The notes under the pieces were generated by a model, which saw only the letters and a list, made by a program, of their open reading frames with translations, made no database searches and was not told where the DNA came from. This document shows, piece after piece, positions 1-8,661 of a stretch of DNA of 64,000 nt. This DNA is from Thermoanaerobaculia bacterium (lineage in GTDB: Bacteria > Acidobacteriota > Thermoanaerobaculia > Multivoradales > JAHEKO01): assembly GCA_945787635.1 (NCBI GenBank), contig CALZIK010000122.1, forward strand, positions 1-64,000, read 5' to 3'. Position 1 is the stretch's first letter. Every line of letters begins with the position of its first letter. Both the position numbers and the translations under genes were made by a program.

Positions 1-268
1 CGTCTCCGTCCGCTTGTAGCGGTCGACGCCTCTGTCGACCGTCTTGATTCGGTCGAGACAGAGCTCGACCGCTACAAGGCGCAGGAGCCTGATCTGCGTC
101 TCCGTCCGCTTGCAGCGGTCGACGCCTCCGTCGACCGTCTCGATTCGGTCGAGACGGAGCTCGACCGCTACAGGCCGCAAGCGCCTGATCTGCGTCTCCG
201 TCCGCTTGTAGCGGTCGACGCCTCTGTCGACCGTCTTGATTCGGTCGAGACGGAGCTCGACCGCTACA
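1..268. repeat. Three tandem 96-bp palindromic repeats
   Basis: Two full units (1-96, 97-192) and most of a third (193-about 268) differ at only a few positions. Each unit is a long imperfect inverted repeat: in unit 1 the outer arms at 13-26 and 65-78 (CTTGTAGCGGTCGA and its complement) match perfectly, and the inner parts CTCTGTCGACCG / CGGTCGAGACAGAG also pair. Because 96 is divisible by 3, a forward frame stays open from base 1 to a TAA at 343-345 and would give a 32-residue repeat, but no start is visible and about half the copy differences change the residue. Related shorter palindromes lie at 13849-13877 and 14001-14027, so a dispersed non-coding repeat family is the better reading. 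The remainder of the gap before mutS (269-322) shows nothing recognisable. Confidence 0.85.
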
Positions 269-322
269 AACCTCAGCGAAACGGTCGGGAGGGGGCACCT
301 GGGAAGGGTGAACCCGAGGGGC

Positions 323-2935
323 CTACCGGTCCAGGCGGGACTTAAGGCTCTGCAGGAGGTTGAGCGCCGCCAGGGGCGATAGGTGCTCCAGATCCACCTC
401 GCGCAGAATCGAGATCACCATCTCGTCGGCGGGAGCGAAGAGGCCCAGCTGACCCGGGCCGCTGTCGGCGAGCTCGGTCCCGGCCGCGAGGCGCGGCCGT
501 CCTGCCACGTCGTACTCGTGCGCTTCGAGGTTGGCGAGAATCTGGCCTGCGCGGTCGATGACCTCCCCGGGAATGCCCGCCAGCCGAGCGACATGCAGAC
601 CGTACGACTTGTCGGCGCTGCCGGCCACGACTCTGTGCAGAAACACGATCTTGTTTTCCCATTCCCGCACCGCCATGGTCCGATTCACGACACGCCGGAA
701 CATACCCGCCAGCTCGGTCAGCTCGTGGTAATGGGTCGCGAAGAGAGCCTTGGCCCCGACTTTCTCGTGGAGGTGCTCGACCGTCGCCCAGGCCAGCGAC
801 AGGCCGTCAAAGGTCGCCGTTCCGCGCCCGACTTCGTCGAGGATCACCATGCTGTGCCGGGTCGCGTTGTGGAGAATATTGGCGGTCTCGATCATCTCGA
901 CCATGAAGGTCGACTCTCCGCGGGTCAGGTCGTCGCTGGCGCCGACCCGAGTGAAGATTCGATCGACCAGGCCGATCTCCGCGCTCCGAGCCGGCACGAA
1001 CGAACCGGTGTGGGCCAGCAACACGATCAACGCGCTCTGACGCAGGTAAGTGGATTTGCCTCCCATATTGGGGCCGGTCAGCACCACGATCTCGCCGGCG
1101 TCGTCGCCGAGCTCCAGGTCGTTCGGCACGAAGGTCTCGGAAGAGAGTTTTTCGACCACCGGGTGACGGCCGTCCTGAATTCGGATGGGCGCGCCGAGAG
1201 CCCTCAACCGGGGTCGTGAATAGCCGTAGCGGGCCGCGGCCTCGGCGAGATTCGCCAGAACGTCGATCGTCGCCAGCGCGTCGGCCAGCGCGCGCACCCG
1301 GGATCCAGCCTGCGCTACCGACTCGACCAGCTGAGCGAAGTAGCGCTCCTCGAGCTCGATCTGACGCCCCTCGGCCTCGAGCACCTGCTCCTCGAGCTCT
1401 TTGAGCTCCGGAGTGATGTAGCGCTCGGCGTTGACCAGAGTCTGTTTGCGGACGTAGCGCTCGGGCACCAGATCCTGGTTGGCGCGAGTGACCTCGAGGT
1501 AGTAGCCGAACACCTTGTTGTACCGGATTTTGAGTGAGGTGATCCCGGTCTCCTCGCGCTCGCGCGCCTCGAGCGCGGCGAGATGCTTCTTGGTATCGCG
1601 GGTCAGCGACCGGTAACGATCGAGCTCGGCGTCCACGCCTTCCGCGATGACTCCGCCCTTACTCACGCCGGCGCTGGGCGTCGCCGCCAGGACGCGCGCG
1701 AGCTCGACCTCGAGATCCGCGACCGCATCGGTCGCCGCCAACTCGCTCAAGAGAGTTCCGCCGAAACCGGTAAGCTCGGAGAAGATCACCGGTGCGGCGC
1801 CCAGGGCCGTTCGTAGAGAATCCGCCTCCCGCGGCGTCAACGAGCCGAGGACCGCCCTCGAGAGCAGCCGCGCCGGGTCGCCGACCGCTCGAAGAGACTC
1901 TCTCAAGCGCTGGCGCTTCCCCTCGGCCTCGACCAGCTCCGCCACCGCGTCCTGCCGGTTGCCGATCCCGGACTCTGAGCGCAACGGCCGGTCCAGCCAC
2001 GACTTCAGCAATCGGCTGCCAGGCGGCGTCACGGTCCGGTCGAGCACGCCGAGGAGGGTCCCCGTGCGAGAACCGGTGTTCAGGTTTCGAAAAACCTCGA
2101 GATTCGCCAGGGTCGTCGGATCGAGCTGTAGGCGTTCCTCGCTGGTACGCACCACGACGCCCTGGATGTGGGAAAGCTCGCTCTGTTGGGTGTCCCGGGC
2201 GTAGGAAAGGGCCAGCGCCGCGGCCTGGACGGCCAGGTCGTCGCCCTCGCCGAGACCGAACGCCCGCAGGCTCCGAGCTCCGAACTGGCGCTGGAGCAGC
2301 TCTTCGGCGCGGCGCGGCTCGTACCAGGCACCGTCCTCGGCCGCGGTCAGGCACAGCCGCCTTTGTTGGCCCCAACGACTCACCGGCTCGGGAATGCTTC
2401 CGGTGAGCACCAGCTCGCGCGGATCCGAGAGGCGAAGATCCTGGACCGCGTCATCGACGTCCCGCCAGCGGCGGACGAAAAACGACCCGGTGGAAACATC
2501 CAAGAACGCGCCCGCGCCGCGATCACCGTTCCAGGCGATTCCGGCGAGAAGATTCTCTTCCTTGCCCTCGAGCAGATCCGGTTCGCTCACGGTCCCCGGG
2601 GTCACGACCCGGGTGACTTCGCGCTTGACCAGCCCCTTGGCCTCGGCCGGATCCTCGACCTGATCGCAGATCGCGACCTTGTAGCCCGCTCGAATCAGCT
2701 TGCCGAGATACACTTCCAGGGCATGATGCGGCACGCCGCACATGGGTGTCTCGCTGTCTTTGCCCTTGTGCCGGGCGGTCAGAGCGACTTCAAGAACCGG
2801 AGCGATCAGTACGGCATCATCGAAGAAGACCTCGTAGAAGTCGCCCATCCGGTAGAGCACGATCGCGTCGGGATGCTGGGCCTTGACTTCCGAGTAGTGC
2901 CGCAGCATCGGAGTCATCTGAGTGACCGAAGACAT
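323..2935 (-). CDS. mutS: DNA mismatch repair protein MutS
   Basis: This 870-residue protein recognises base mismatches and small loops and, with MutL, starts strand-specific repair in the cytoplasm. The mismatch-reading Phe-X-Glu motif is present as GDFYE at residues 31-35. The ATPase domain has the Walker A motif GPNMGGKST from about 621, the Walker B/signature ILDEVGRGT near 697-705, and the TFMVEM and THYHEL motifs typical of MutS1. Length matches the family (about 850-880). The ATG at 2935 precedes a normal MutS N-terminus (TPMLRHYSEVK). It is divergent from tsaB, whose only usable start lies inside the first codons of mutS, so the two 5' ends overlap by 14 bp and their promoters must lie within each other's coding sequence. 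Confidence 0.97.
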   Translation of the reverse strand: MSSVTQMTPMLRHYSEVKAQHPDAIVLYRMGDFYEVFFDDAVLIAPVLEVALTARHKGKDSETPMCGVPHHALEVYLGKLIRAGYKVAICDQVEDPAEAKGLVKREVTRVVTPGTVSEPDLLEGKEENLLAGIAWNGDRGAGAFLDVSTGSFFVRRWRDVDDAVQDLRLSDPRELVLTGSIPEPVSRWGQQRRLCLTAAEDGAWYEPRRAEELLQRQFGARSLRAFGLGEGDDLAVQAAALALSYARDTQQSELSHIQGVVVRTSEERLQLDPTTLANLEVFRNLNTGSRTGTLLGVLDRTVTPPGSRLLKSWLDRPLRSESGIGNRQDAVAELVEAEGKRQRLRESLRAVGDPARLLSRAVLGSLTPREADSLRTALGAAPVIFSELTGFGGTLLSELAATDAVADLEVELARVLAATPSAGVSKGGVIAEGVDAELDRYRSLTRDTKKHLAALEAREREETGITSLKIRYNKVFGYYLEVTRANQDLVPERYVRKQTLVNAERYITPELKELEEQVLEAEGRQIELEERYFAQLVESVAQAGSRVRALADALATIDVLANLAEAAARYGYSRPRLRALGAPIRIQDGRHPVVEKLSSETFVPNDLELGDDAGEIVVLTGPNMGGKSTYLRQSALIVLLAHTGSFVPARSAEIGLVDRIFTRVGASDDLTRGESTFMVEMIETANILHNATRHSMVILDEVGRGTATFDGLSLAWATVEHLHEKVGAKALFATHYHELTELAGMFRRVVNRTMAVREWENKIVFLHRVVAGSADKSYGLHVARLAGIPGEVIDRAGQILANLEAHEYDVAGRPRLAAGTELADSGPGQLGLFAPADEMVISILREVDLEHLSPLAALNLLQSLKSRLDR

Positions 2936-3647
2936 TCGACGGAAGTATAGCGACCCGCCTGGGAACGATTGCGCGTCCGAAACGACGAGCCTCTTCGCGA
3001 TCGACAGCGGCTCGCCCGCCTCGAGCGTGGCCTTGCTCTGGAACGGCGGCCTGCAAACGCGCGAGTTCGGGGTCGGCGAATCGTCAGGCCGCCTGCTCTC
3101 GGACCTTGACGAGCTGCTCGCGCTGGCCGGCGGCAGTCTTGTGGACCTGAGCGGCCTGGTCGCGCTGCGGGGACCGGGCAGCTTTACCGGACTGCGGGTA
3201 GGGCTCGCGACGATCCTGGGCTTGCATCAGGCACTGGGCACGCCCGCCACGGCGGTCACCACCTTCGAGGCGCTGGCCTGGCAGGCGCGCCGCCGTCGGG
3301 GAGCTTCGCGGTCTCCGATCGCGACCGCGGTGGACGCTCTGCGAGGCGAGCGGTTCGTGCAGACTTTCGATGGCACGAGCCTCGAGCCCCTGGAAGAGCC
3401 GACGATTCGATCCGACGCCACCGTCGCGGCGCTGCCCGAGGCCTGGGTCATCGGGTTCGGTCTGTCCCGGATCCGGGCGCTCGCGCGGACGCCGGAGGCG
3501 GAGGCGCGGCTGATCGAGGCCGAGCCGCTGGCGACGGATCTCGCCGCCCGCGCCTCCACTCCCCCATTCGAGTGGGACGCCGCCCTGCTGACCGAGCCGC
3601 TCTACCTGCGTCCGCCGGCGGTGACGGCCAGACCGGTCAGGCGCTGA
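2922..3647 (+). CDS. tsaB: tRNA threonylcarbamoyladenosine biosynthesis protein TsaB
   Basis: TsaB is the inactive-paralogue scaffold that joins TsaD and TsaE to make t6A at position 37 of ANN-decoding tRNAs. The family signature is clear: FAIDSGSPASSVAL at the N-terminal phosphate-binding fold and GPGSFTGLRVGLATILGL around residues 85-102. Length (241 aa) is normal. In frame there is no ATG, GTG or TTG between 2922 and the conserved core, so the ATG at 2922 is taken as the start; it gives a leader of about 20 residues and a 14-bp overlap with the divergent mutS start. The partner tsaE lies in this window at 29708-30121, in a different operon. It ends 23 bp from the convergent methyltransferase gene. 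Confidence 0.88.
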   Translation: MTEDIRRKYSDPPGNDCASETTSLFAIDSGSPASSVALLWNGGLQTREFGVGESSGRLLSDLDELLALAGGSLVDLSGLVALRGPGSFTGLRVGLATILGLHQALGTPATAVTTFEALAWQARRRRGASRSPIATAVDALRGERFVQTFDGTSLEPLEEPTIRSDATVAALPEAWVIGFGLSRIRALARTPEAEARLIEAEPLATDLAARASTPPFEWDAALLTEPLYLRPPAVTARPVRR

Positions 3648-3670
3648 GGTCGAACCCGCGGAGCCGGTCT

Positions 3671-5077
3671 CTACGCGCCCCTCGGCTTGTGCGCCACGAG
3701 ACCGTAGTCCTGAAAGCCGAACAGCAGCTCATCGAGGCGATCGCGCAGCCGGTTGATGCCTTCGACCAGGGGCAGGAGGTCGCCGTCGATGCCGTCGGCC
3801 GAAACCTCCGGGAGTCGGTCCTCGGAGGCGAAGGGCTGCAGGTCGACGTGCTCGACCGGATCAAAGCCGCTGAGCTCGAGCATGGTCTTGAGGCTCTCCG
3901 GATGCACAGGACGCTCGTGGGTGGGGTCGATCCAGAATCGGCTGGCGCCCACCACCACCGAGACCGGGTTGGGAGTCTCGAGAACCAGAACGCCGCCCGG
4001 CTCGAGCGCGCGCCAGGCCAGTCGAGTCAACCGATCCAGCTCGGGAGCCGGCAGATGCTCGATCACGTGGAAGGAGACGATCCCGCCCAGCGAGGCCTCC
4101 TCGCGTGCCTCGAGAGCCGAGAACAGGTCGCCGACCTCGGCCTCGAAGCCCTTTTCCCGGCATCGCGAGACCATCTCGACGTTGGAATCGACTCCCGAGC
4201 ACCGGATTCCGTGCGCCGACAGAACCTCCAGGGCCTCGCCACGCCCGCACCCCAGATCCAGGACCTGTCCCCTGCCCTTGAGCGTCTCGAGGTAGGGCTC
4301 CAGGCGGCCGGCAATGTCCTCTTCGCTGCCCCGAAAGCGATCCTCGAACTCGAGGTACTTCTCGTCGGCGACGGCCCGAGCCAGCTCGGCCCGCGGATCC
4401 GGGGATTCGCCCTCGGCCACGGCGAGCAGACCGCCCAGCCGGCCCCAGCGCTCGCGGCTCAGCTCGCGATACCGGTCCAGCTTGTTGTCGAGCTGTGCAA
4501 AGAGCGCGGCGGTGTGGTCCATGACCTCGTCGTAGCCTCGATTGTGGAAGCCCTCGAGATGATCCATGCGCTTGGCGTGCGAGCGCAGGAAGTCGGAGTG
4601 CTGCTTTTCGAGATTTTTAACGTCCACCACCCTGGCCGACTCGGTCTGGACCGCGATCAATTCTTCGGTCTGCTTGTCCCGCGTCTCTCGAAGGTCGCGT
4701 ACCAGCTCCGCTTGAACCGTCTGAAGATCGCCACCCAGGTGGGCCACTTCCGCGCTCAGCGCCCGCCGGACTTCCGCGACCAGATCTTGCAATTGCTCCG
4801 CCTCCCGCTGCAACGGCCCGATCGCTTCGATCTGGTCTTGCAGGGTGAGGTTGTACGCTCTTTGCCTCTCCCAGAGGTCCGCCTGCGGCGCGCGCACTAC
4901 GCCGCGGAGAAGCCGCTTGCCGAGAACCACCAGCCGCCCCAGCCAGCCCCGGTGGCTGACGATCGGGAACTCATGGTCGGCCTGCCAGAGCGAGCGCCAC
5001 TGCCCCAGATCTCGACTCTCTCCACTCCGGAGCGACTCGATCACCGCCTCCGGAATCTCAGGGGTGCGATCTGTCAT
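3671..5077 (-). CDS. SAM-dependent methyltransferase with N-terminal coiled coil
   Basis: A 468-residue protein. Residues about 75-215 are heptad-rich and charged, predicting a long coiled coil. The C-terminal half is a class I methyltransferase: motif I LDLGCGRGE at 273-281, the acidic SGVDSNVEM of motif II near 294-302, and FHVIEHL at 336-342, followed by LEPGGVLVLETPNP. This arrangement resembles the methyltransferases found with surface-polysaccharide genes in many Proteobacteria and Myxobacteria, where the coiled coil is thought to act as a ruler or anchor. The neighbouring gene upstream encodes a glycosyltransferase-like membrane protein, which fits a cell-surface glycan role, but the substrate cannot be told from sequence. 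The start ATG at 5077 is the only good candidate. Confidence 0.8.
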   Translation of the reverse strand: MTDRTPEIPEAVIESLRSGESRDLGQWRSLWQADHEFPIVSHRGWLGRLVVLGKRLLRGVVRAPQADLWERQRAYNLTLQDQIEAIGPLQREAEQLQDLVAEVRRALSAEVAHLGGDLQTVQAELVRDLRETRDKQTEELIAVQTESARVVDVKNLEKQHSDFLRSHAKRMDHLEGFHNRGYDEVMDHTAALFAQLDNKLDRYRELSRERWGRLGGLLAVAEGESPDPRAELARAVADEKYLEFEDRFRGSEEDIAGRLEPYLETLKGRGQVLDLGCGRGEALEVLSAHGIRCSGVDSNVEMVSRCREKGFEAEVGDLFSALEAREEASLGGIVSFHVIEHLPAPELDRLTRLAWRALEPGGVLVLETPNPVSVVVGASRFWIDPTHERPVHPESLKTMLELSGFDPVEHVDLQPFASEDRLPEVSADGIDGDLLPLVEGINRLRDRLDELLFGFQDYGLVAHKPRGA

Positions 5078-5130
5078 GGGGTTTCGAACCGGATGGACCG
5101 CGCGCGATCGCGCCAGCCTACCATGGGCTT

Positions 5131-7410
5131 CTAACCCTCAGGCTCTGCCGTCGGGTCGTCGGTCGGGTCGCCGCCGCGGCCATCGCCCGGATTGCTGATC
5201 GGCCCGACGCGGACCTCCGCGCGGGCGAGCGGCGCCTGGTTCCAGGCGCCATACCAGATCGCGCCCCCCAGGTTGAGGTCGATCACCAACTCGTAAAGCC
5301 CACTCTTGGCCGGCCAGCGCACCTCGAGCTCGGTCTCGAGCTCCGAGCCTCGCGGCACCCTGCCTTCGAACCCCTGGAGCCGGCCTCGAACCGGGCGGTC
5401 GTCCGGCCGGCGCGGCAGCCGGTAGATCCGGTAGCCGAGCCGGGTCGGCACCATTTCGCTGCTCGACCAGAACCTGGAACCGGTGTTGCGAACCCGGATC
5501 GCGAACGACTCCGAGCCGCCGGCCACCGCGGTCTCAGGCAGCGACGCCTCCATCACCACGCCTCGAAAGAACTTCGGGACCAATCTCATCGAGCCCAGGT
5601 AATGCACTTCCGCACTGCGTTCTTCGCCGGCCGCGAGCCCCTCGACTCGCTCGAGCCGAAATCGGTGCGTCCGGGTCCACAGCGGCGCGTCGGGGTGAAA
5701 CCAGAACGCGAGGCGCCGTCTCGCGGGCTTGAGCTCGATCTCCACCAGGCCCCAGGCGCCGTTCTCGTTGGGCTCGAGATCGAACGACAGCTCCTGTCCA
5801 TGCCCCCGATAGTGGAGCCGACCGCTTCCCGCGTCGGTACGCGCGAGGAAGCGCACCACCGCCGCCTCCCTCTGATTGGCGTGAAGGACCTCCGCCGCCG
5901 GGTCGCCGGCTCGCAGGGTGAACCCGGTGGGGTCGACTACGGCATAGGGGTCTACGAAGCGAAAGAACTCCTCGGTCCAGTAGACGTCGCGGCGACCGTC
6001 AATGTCTCGGGCCGTGGCCTCGTAGGGAAGCAGACGGAAGAGGCCCGCGTAGGCGTGGCTCTGACTCGATCTTTGCCGCTCGGGCGTACGCAAGACCGAG
6101 ACGCAGGCGGAAAGGAAGACCACCACGGCGACCAGCCACGCCCAGGCCAGTCCCTTCGCAGAGAGCGATCGGCGCGGCACGAAGAGGAGCCCCATGTAGC
6201 CGGTGAGAAAGTACCGGTTGCCCAGAAAGGTCGCGCCTCCGAAGTAGTTTCTCGGCATCCAGACCAGATAGAACGCGACCAGCGCAGCCACGGTCAGGAG
6301 CACGGCCCAGGACACGGCATCCGGACGGCGCAGGCCGCCGGCGACCAGAATCAAGGCGATCGGGAAGTACCAGAGCAGACCACTGTGACGGCCGGCCAGG
6401 AAATAGAAGGCCGAGTACGAGCTCACCACCGGGTCCAGGTTCGGCCGAACGCCGATCACCTGGGTCGCGAGGGCCACCTTGTCGCTGAACTGCTCTCGGG
6501 CGGTCTCGGCTCCTGCCCCCACCGGATAGCCGCTCTCGGGGTTGAAGGTCGCCCGCACCGTCTTGTAGGGCATGAACGCTCCGGCGAGCCGGTGATTGAA
6601 AGCGAATCCCACTCCACCCGCGATCACAACGAGCGCTCCCAGCAGGACCGCCCGGCGCCAGCGACCGCGAAACAACCACGCCAGCACCGGCGCCGCCGCG
6701 AGCACCAAATTGGGCAACCGCATGCCCGCGGTCAGTGCCACCAGTGCCACTCCCAGATAGGGCGCCCAGGCGCGATCGAACAGCCGAGCCGAACCGCCGA
6801 CCATTGGCGCCACGGCTGCTTGTTCCGTCTTCGACCCTGGCTCCCCTGGCACCGCCCGATCCCGGACCCCGGCGAGCCCCAGCGCCAGACCGGCGAGCGT
6901 CATGGAAGCCTGCAGGGAGTCGCTCATCGTCCACGCCGCATAGCCCAGGACGACGCTGGTCCCGCCGAAGGTCGCGACCGTCACGGCGGGCCGCGACCAG
7001 CCGAACCGCGAGAGAGCCGACCACGCCAGCCACATCGCCGCCGCCAGCGCCACGACGTTGAGCGCGATCAGCCCCGCGACCCCACCGAGCCGGTACCAGG
7101 GAGCCGCCAGAAGCGGATAGAGCACCGGCTTGGAATAGGCGATGCGGTCGCCGTACTCCTGCAAGATCACCGACTTGCGGCCGCGCTGAGGCGCCGCCTC
7201 GAGGCGCTCGAGGTCGGGCGCGCCGAAGACCAGGTCGCCGTCCAGGGCAAGGCTCTCGGTCATCGCCAGGAAGGTGCCCTCGTCACCGCTGACGACCGAG
7301 GCGCTGTGCCGGGCCGAGAGCAGAAACAGATGGCCCGCGAGAGACAGCGCCAGCAGAACGACGGCCAGCAGGCGGTCCCGATTTCTCAGAGTCTTCAGAG
7401 GTTCCCCCAT
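5131..7410 (-). CDS. Multi-pass membrane protein, GT-C glycosyltransferase-like
   Basis: This 759-residue protein begins with a membrane segment (residues about 14-32), followed by a luminal loop containing GDEGTFLAM. An acidic pair after the first helix is the place where GT-C glycosyltransferases of the PMT/ArnT kind carry their catalytic carboxylate. Some ten further hydrophobic segments run to about residue 440. The rest is soluble and beta-rich, with no hydrophobic stretches, and is probably periplasmic. It could be a lipid-linked sugar transferase, or simply an uncharacterised DUF-type membrane protein. It sits 53 bp upstream of the coiled-coil methyltransferase in the same orientation, so the two may form a surface-glycan operon. 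No specific substrate is assigned. Confidence 0.6.
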   Translation of the reverse strand: MGEPLKTLRNRDRLLAVVLLALSLAGHLFLLSARHSASVVSGDEGTFLAMTESLALDGDLVFGAPDLERLEAAPQRGRKSVILQEYGDRIAYSKPVLYPLLAAPWYRLGGVAGLIALNVVALAAAMWLAWSALSRFGWSRPAVTVATFGGTSVVLGYAAWTMSDSLQASMTLAGLALGLAGVRDRAVPGEPGSKTEQAAVAPMVGGSARLFDRAWAPYLGVALVALTAGMRLPNLVLAAAPVLAWLFRGRWRRAVLLGALVVIAGGVGFAFNHRLAGAFMPYKTVRATFNPESGYPVGAGAETAREQFSDKVALATQVIGVRPNLDPVVSSYSAFYFLAGRHSGLLWYFPIALILVAGGLRRPDAVSWAVLLTVAALVAFYLVWMPRNYFGGATFLGNRYFLTGYMGLLFVPRRSLSAKGLAWAWLVAVVVFLSACVSVLRTPERQRSSQSHAYAGLFRLLPYEATARDIDGRRDVYWTEEFFRFVDPYAVVDPTGFTLRAGDPAAEVLHANQREAAVVRFLARTDAGSGRLHYRGHGQELSFDLEPNENGAWGLVEIELKPARRRLAFWFHPDAPLWTRTHRFRLERVEGLAAGEERSAEVHYLGSMRLVPKFFRGVVMEASLPETAVAGGSESFAIRVRNTGSRFWSSSEMVPTRLGYRIYRLPRRPDDRPVRGRLQGFEGRVPRGSELETELEVRWPAKSGLYELVIDLNLGGAIWYGAWNQAPLARAEVRVGPISNPGDGRGGDPTDDPTAEPEG

Positions 7411-7482
7411 GTCCCGACTACCGGACGGATTCTGTCACTCCACGGCTCGGATTCCCGGGTCTCGGCCGGGTCCGGCTCGGCT

Positions 7483-7510
7483 TGATCGCCCAATCTCAGG
7501 GTGTTATCCT
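7483..7510 (+). promoter_or_regulatory. Possible sigma70-type promoter before the DUF465 gene
   Basis: In the 276-bp divergent gap 7411-7686, TTGATC (7483-7488) and TATCCT (7505-7510) are spaced by 16 bp and each match four of six consensus bases. The rest of the gap shows no repeat or gene; it would leave a 5' leader of roughly 170 nt. The match is weak and could be chance. Confidence 0.25.
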
Positions 7511-7686
7511 TCTCCTACGCAGTGATGAAGGCATCCCGTCGCACAACCTGCAACCTGGATGGGGCACACCGCGCGCAGTGAGCGCTCTTCGCCACAGCTG
7601 CAGTCGACCCCCCGTGGACTCACGCCACCCCACAAACCTCGTTTTCACTTCCCGATCCGACCAGGATCAAAAGGAGGATACTCGCG

Positions 7687-7923
7687 TTGCCGAATCTCGA
7701 TGACGGCCTGAAGCAGGAGTTGCTCGAAACGGATGAGGAGTTCCGCCGCTTGTTTGAGGAGCACCAGAACTACAAGCAGCGGCTGAACGAGATCAAAGAA
7801 AAGTCTTTCCCCTCGCCTGAGGACGAGACCGAAGCGAAGCAGATCAAACTCCGCAAGCTGGGCCTCAAGGACAGAATGGAAGCGATCGCCCGCATGCACC
7901 GGCAGGAGAAGGTTCCCGCCTAG
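7687..7923 (+). CDS. DUF465 (YdcH-type) small helical protein
   Basis: A 78-residue, highly charged protein made almost entirely of predicted helix. The pattern LLETDEEFRRLFEEHQNYKQRL followed by a basic KLRKLGLKDRM-like C-terminal helix (split here as KQIKLRKLGLKDRM, residues about 53-66) is that of the DUF465 family, whose function is unknown. The start is a TTG at 7687, chosen because an ideal Shine-Dalgarno AAGGAGG lies at 7671-7677 with nine bases of spacing, and the family's N-terminus fits. It is transcribed alone: a strong terminator follows immediately at 7950-7982. Confidence 0.85.
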   Translation: MPNLDDGLKQELLETDEEFRRLFEEHQNYKQRLNEIKEKSFPSPEDETEAKQIKLRKLGLKDRMEAIARMHRQEKVPA

Positions 7924-7949
7924 CCTCCCGCCCCTCCGACCGGACGCAT

Positions 7950-7982
7950 GCGAGAGGGCCGCTCGAGGCCCTCTCGCTTTTT
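7950..7982 (+). terminator. Rho-independent terminator after the DUF465 gene
   Basis: A perfect 11-bp stem, GCGAGAGGGCC (7950-7960) with GGCCCTCTCGC (7967-7977), a 6-base loop and then TTTTTG. It separates the DUF465 transcript from psd, and it rules out the ATG at 7948 as the start of psd. Confidence 0.88.
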
Positions 7983-8007
7983 GTGCGCCGGGAAGGAATC
8001 TCAATCG

Positions 8008-8661
8008 ATGACATTCGCGCGCGAAGCATGGGTTTTCGTACTTCCATTCGCCTTCCTGGCGCTGGTCGCGGTCTTGGTCCACTGGCCTAGGTCGGCGGTC
8101 GCGCTGGCCGTCCTTTCGATCCTCATCCTGGCGTTCTTTCGGATTCCCCGGCGCGACTACAGCGGTCCGGCGAGCATGGTCCTGGCGCCCGCCAACGGCA
8201 CGGTCACGGCAATCGCCACGGTCGACGAGCCGCTCATGGGTCCCGGCCCATTCCAGCGCGTGACCACCTTTCTCTCGGTTTTCAACGTACACGTCCAGCG
8301 TGCGCCGATGGACGGAAGGGTGGTCGAATCGCGCTTCCGCCCGGGCAAGAAGCTGGCCGCCTTCAAACCCGAGGCTGGAGAGGTCAACGAAAGTCATCTG
8401 GTCGTGCTCGAAACGGCTTCGGGGCAGCGCATCGGCGTCAAGCAGATCGCCGGCTTGGTCGCGCGCCGCGTGGTCAGCTATCTGGAGCCCGGGCAGGAGG
8501 TCCGCCGAGGAGACCTCATCGGAGTGATCAAGTTCGGCTCGAGAGTCGATCTCTATCTGCCCGAATCCCACCAGCTCCTGGTCTCCAAGGGAGATCGGAT
8601 GATCGAGGGCAAGACGCCGGTCGCCAAGCCTTCCGAGGCAGTGACGAAGGGTCCGTCTTGA
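8008..8661 (+). CDS. psd: Phosphatidylserine decarboxylase, short form
   Basis: This enzyme decarboxylates phosphatidylserine to phosphatidylethanolamine at the inner membrane. The protein (217 aa) has hydrophobic helices near residues 8-48, the family motif FLSVFNVHVQRAP (around 90), and near the C-terminus VIKFGSRVDLYLP, where the Gly-Ser pair is the self-cleavage site that makes the pyruvoyl cofactor on the alpha chain. It belongs to the short bacterial/archaeal class. The start is the ATG at 8008, with GGAAGGA at 7991-7997; an earlier ATG lies inside the terminator. Unusually, it is not followed by pssA but overlaps by four bases (TTGA) an ASADH-like gene. Confidence 0.92.
   Translation: MTFAREAWVFVLPFAFLALVAVLVHWPRSAVALAVLSILILAFFRIPRRDYSGPASMVLAPANGTVTAIATVDEPLMGPGPFQRVTTFLSVFNVHVQRAPMDGRVVESRFRPGKKLAAFKPEAGEVNESHLVVLETASGQRIGVKQIAGLVARRVVSYLEPGQEVRRGDLIGVIKFGSRVDLYLPESHQLLVSKGDRMIEGKTPVAKPSEAVTKGPS

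Noticed and set aside
1-268. Tandem repeats read as a CRISPR array
   Set aside because: The units abut without variable spacers, and no cas gene is present; they are long palindromes.
7948-8007. Longer Psd N-terminus starting at ATG 7948
   Set aside because: That codon lies within the terminator stem, and the added residues are not conserved; the ATG at 8008 has its own ribosome-binding site.
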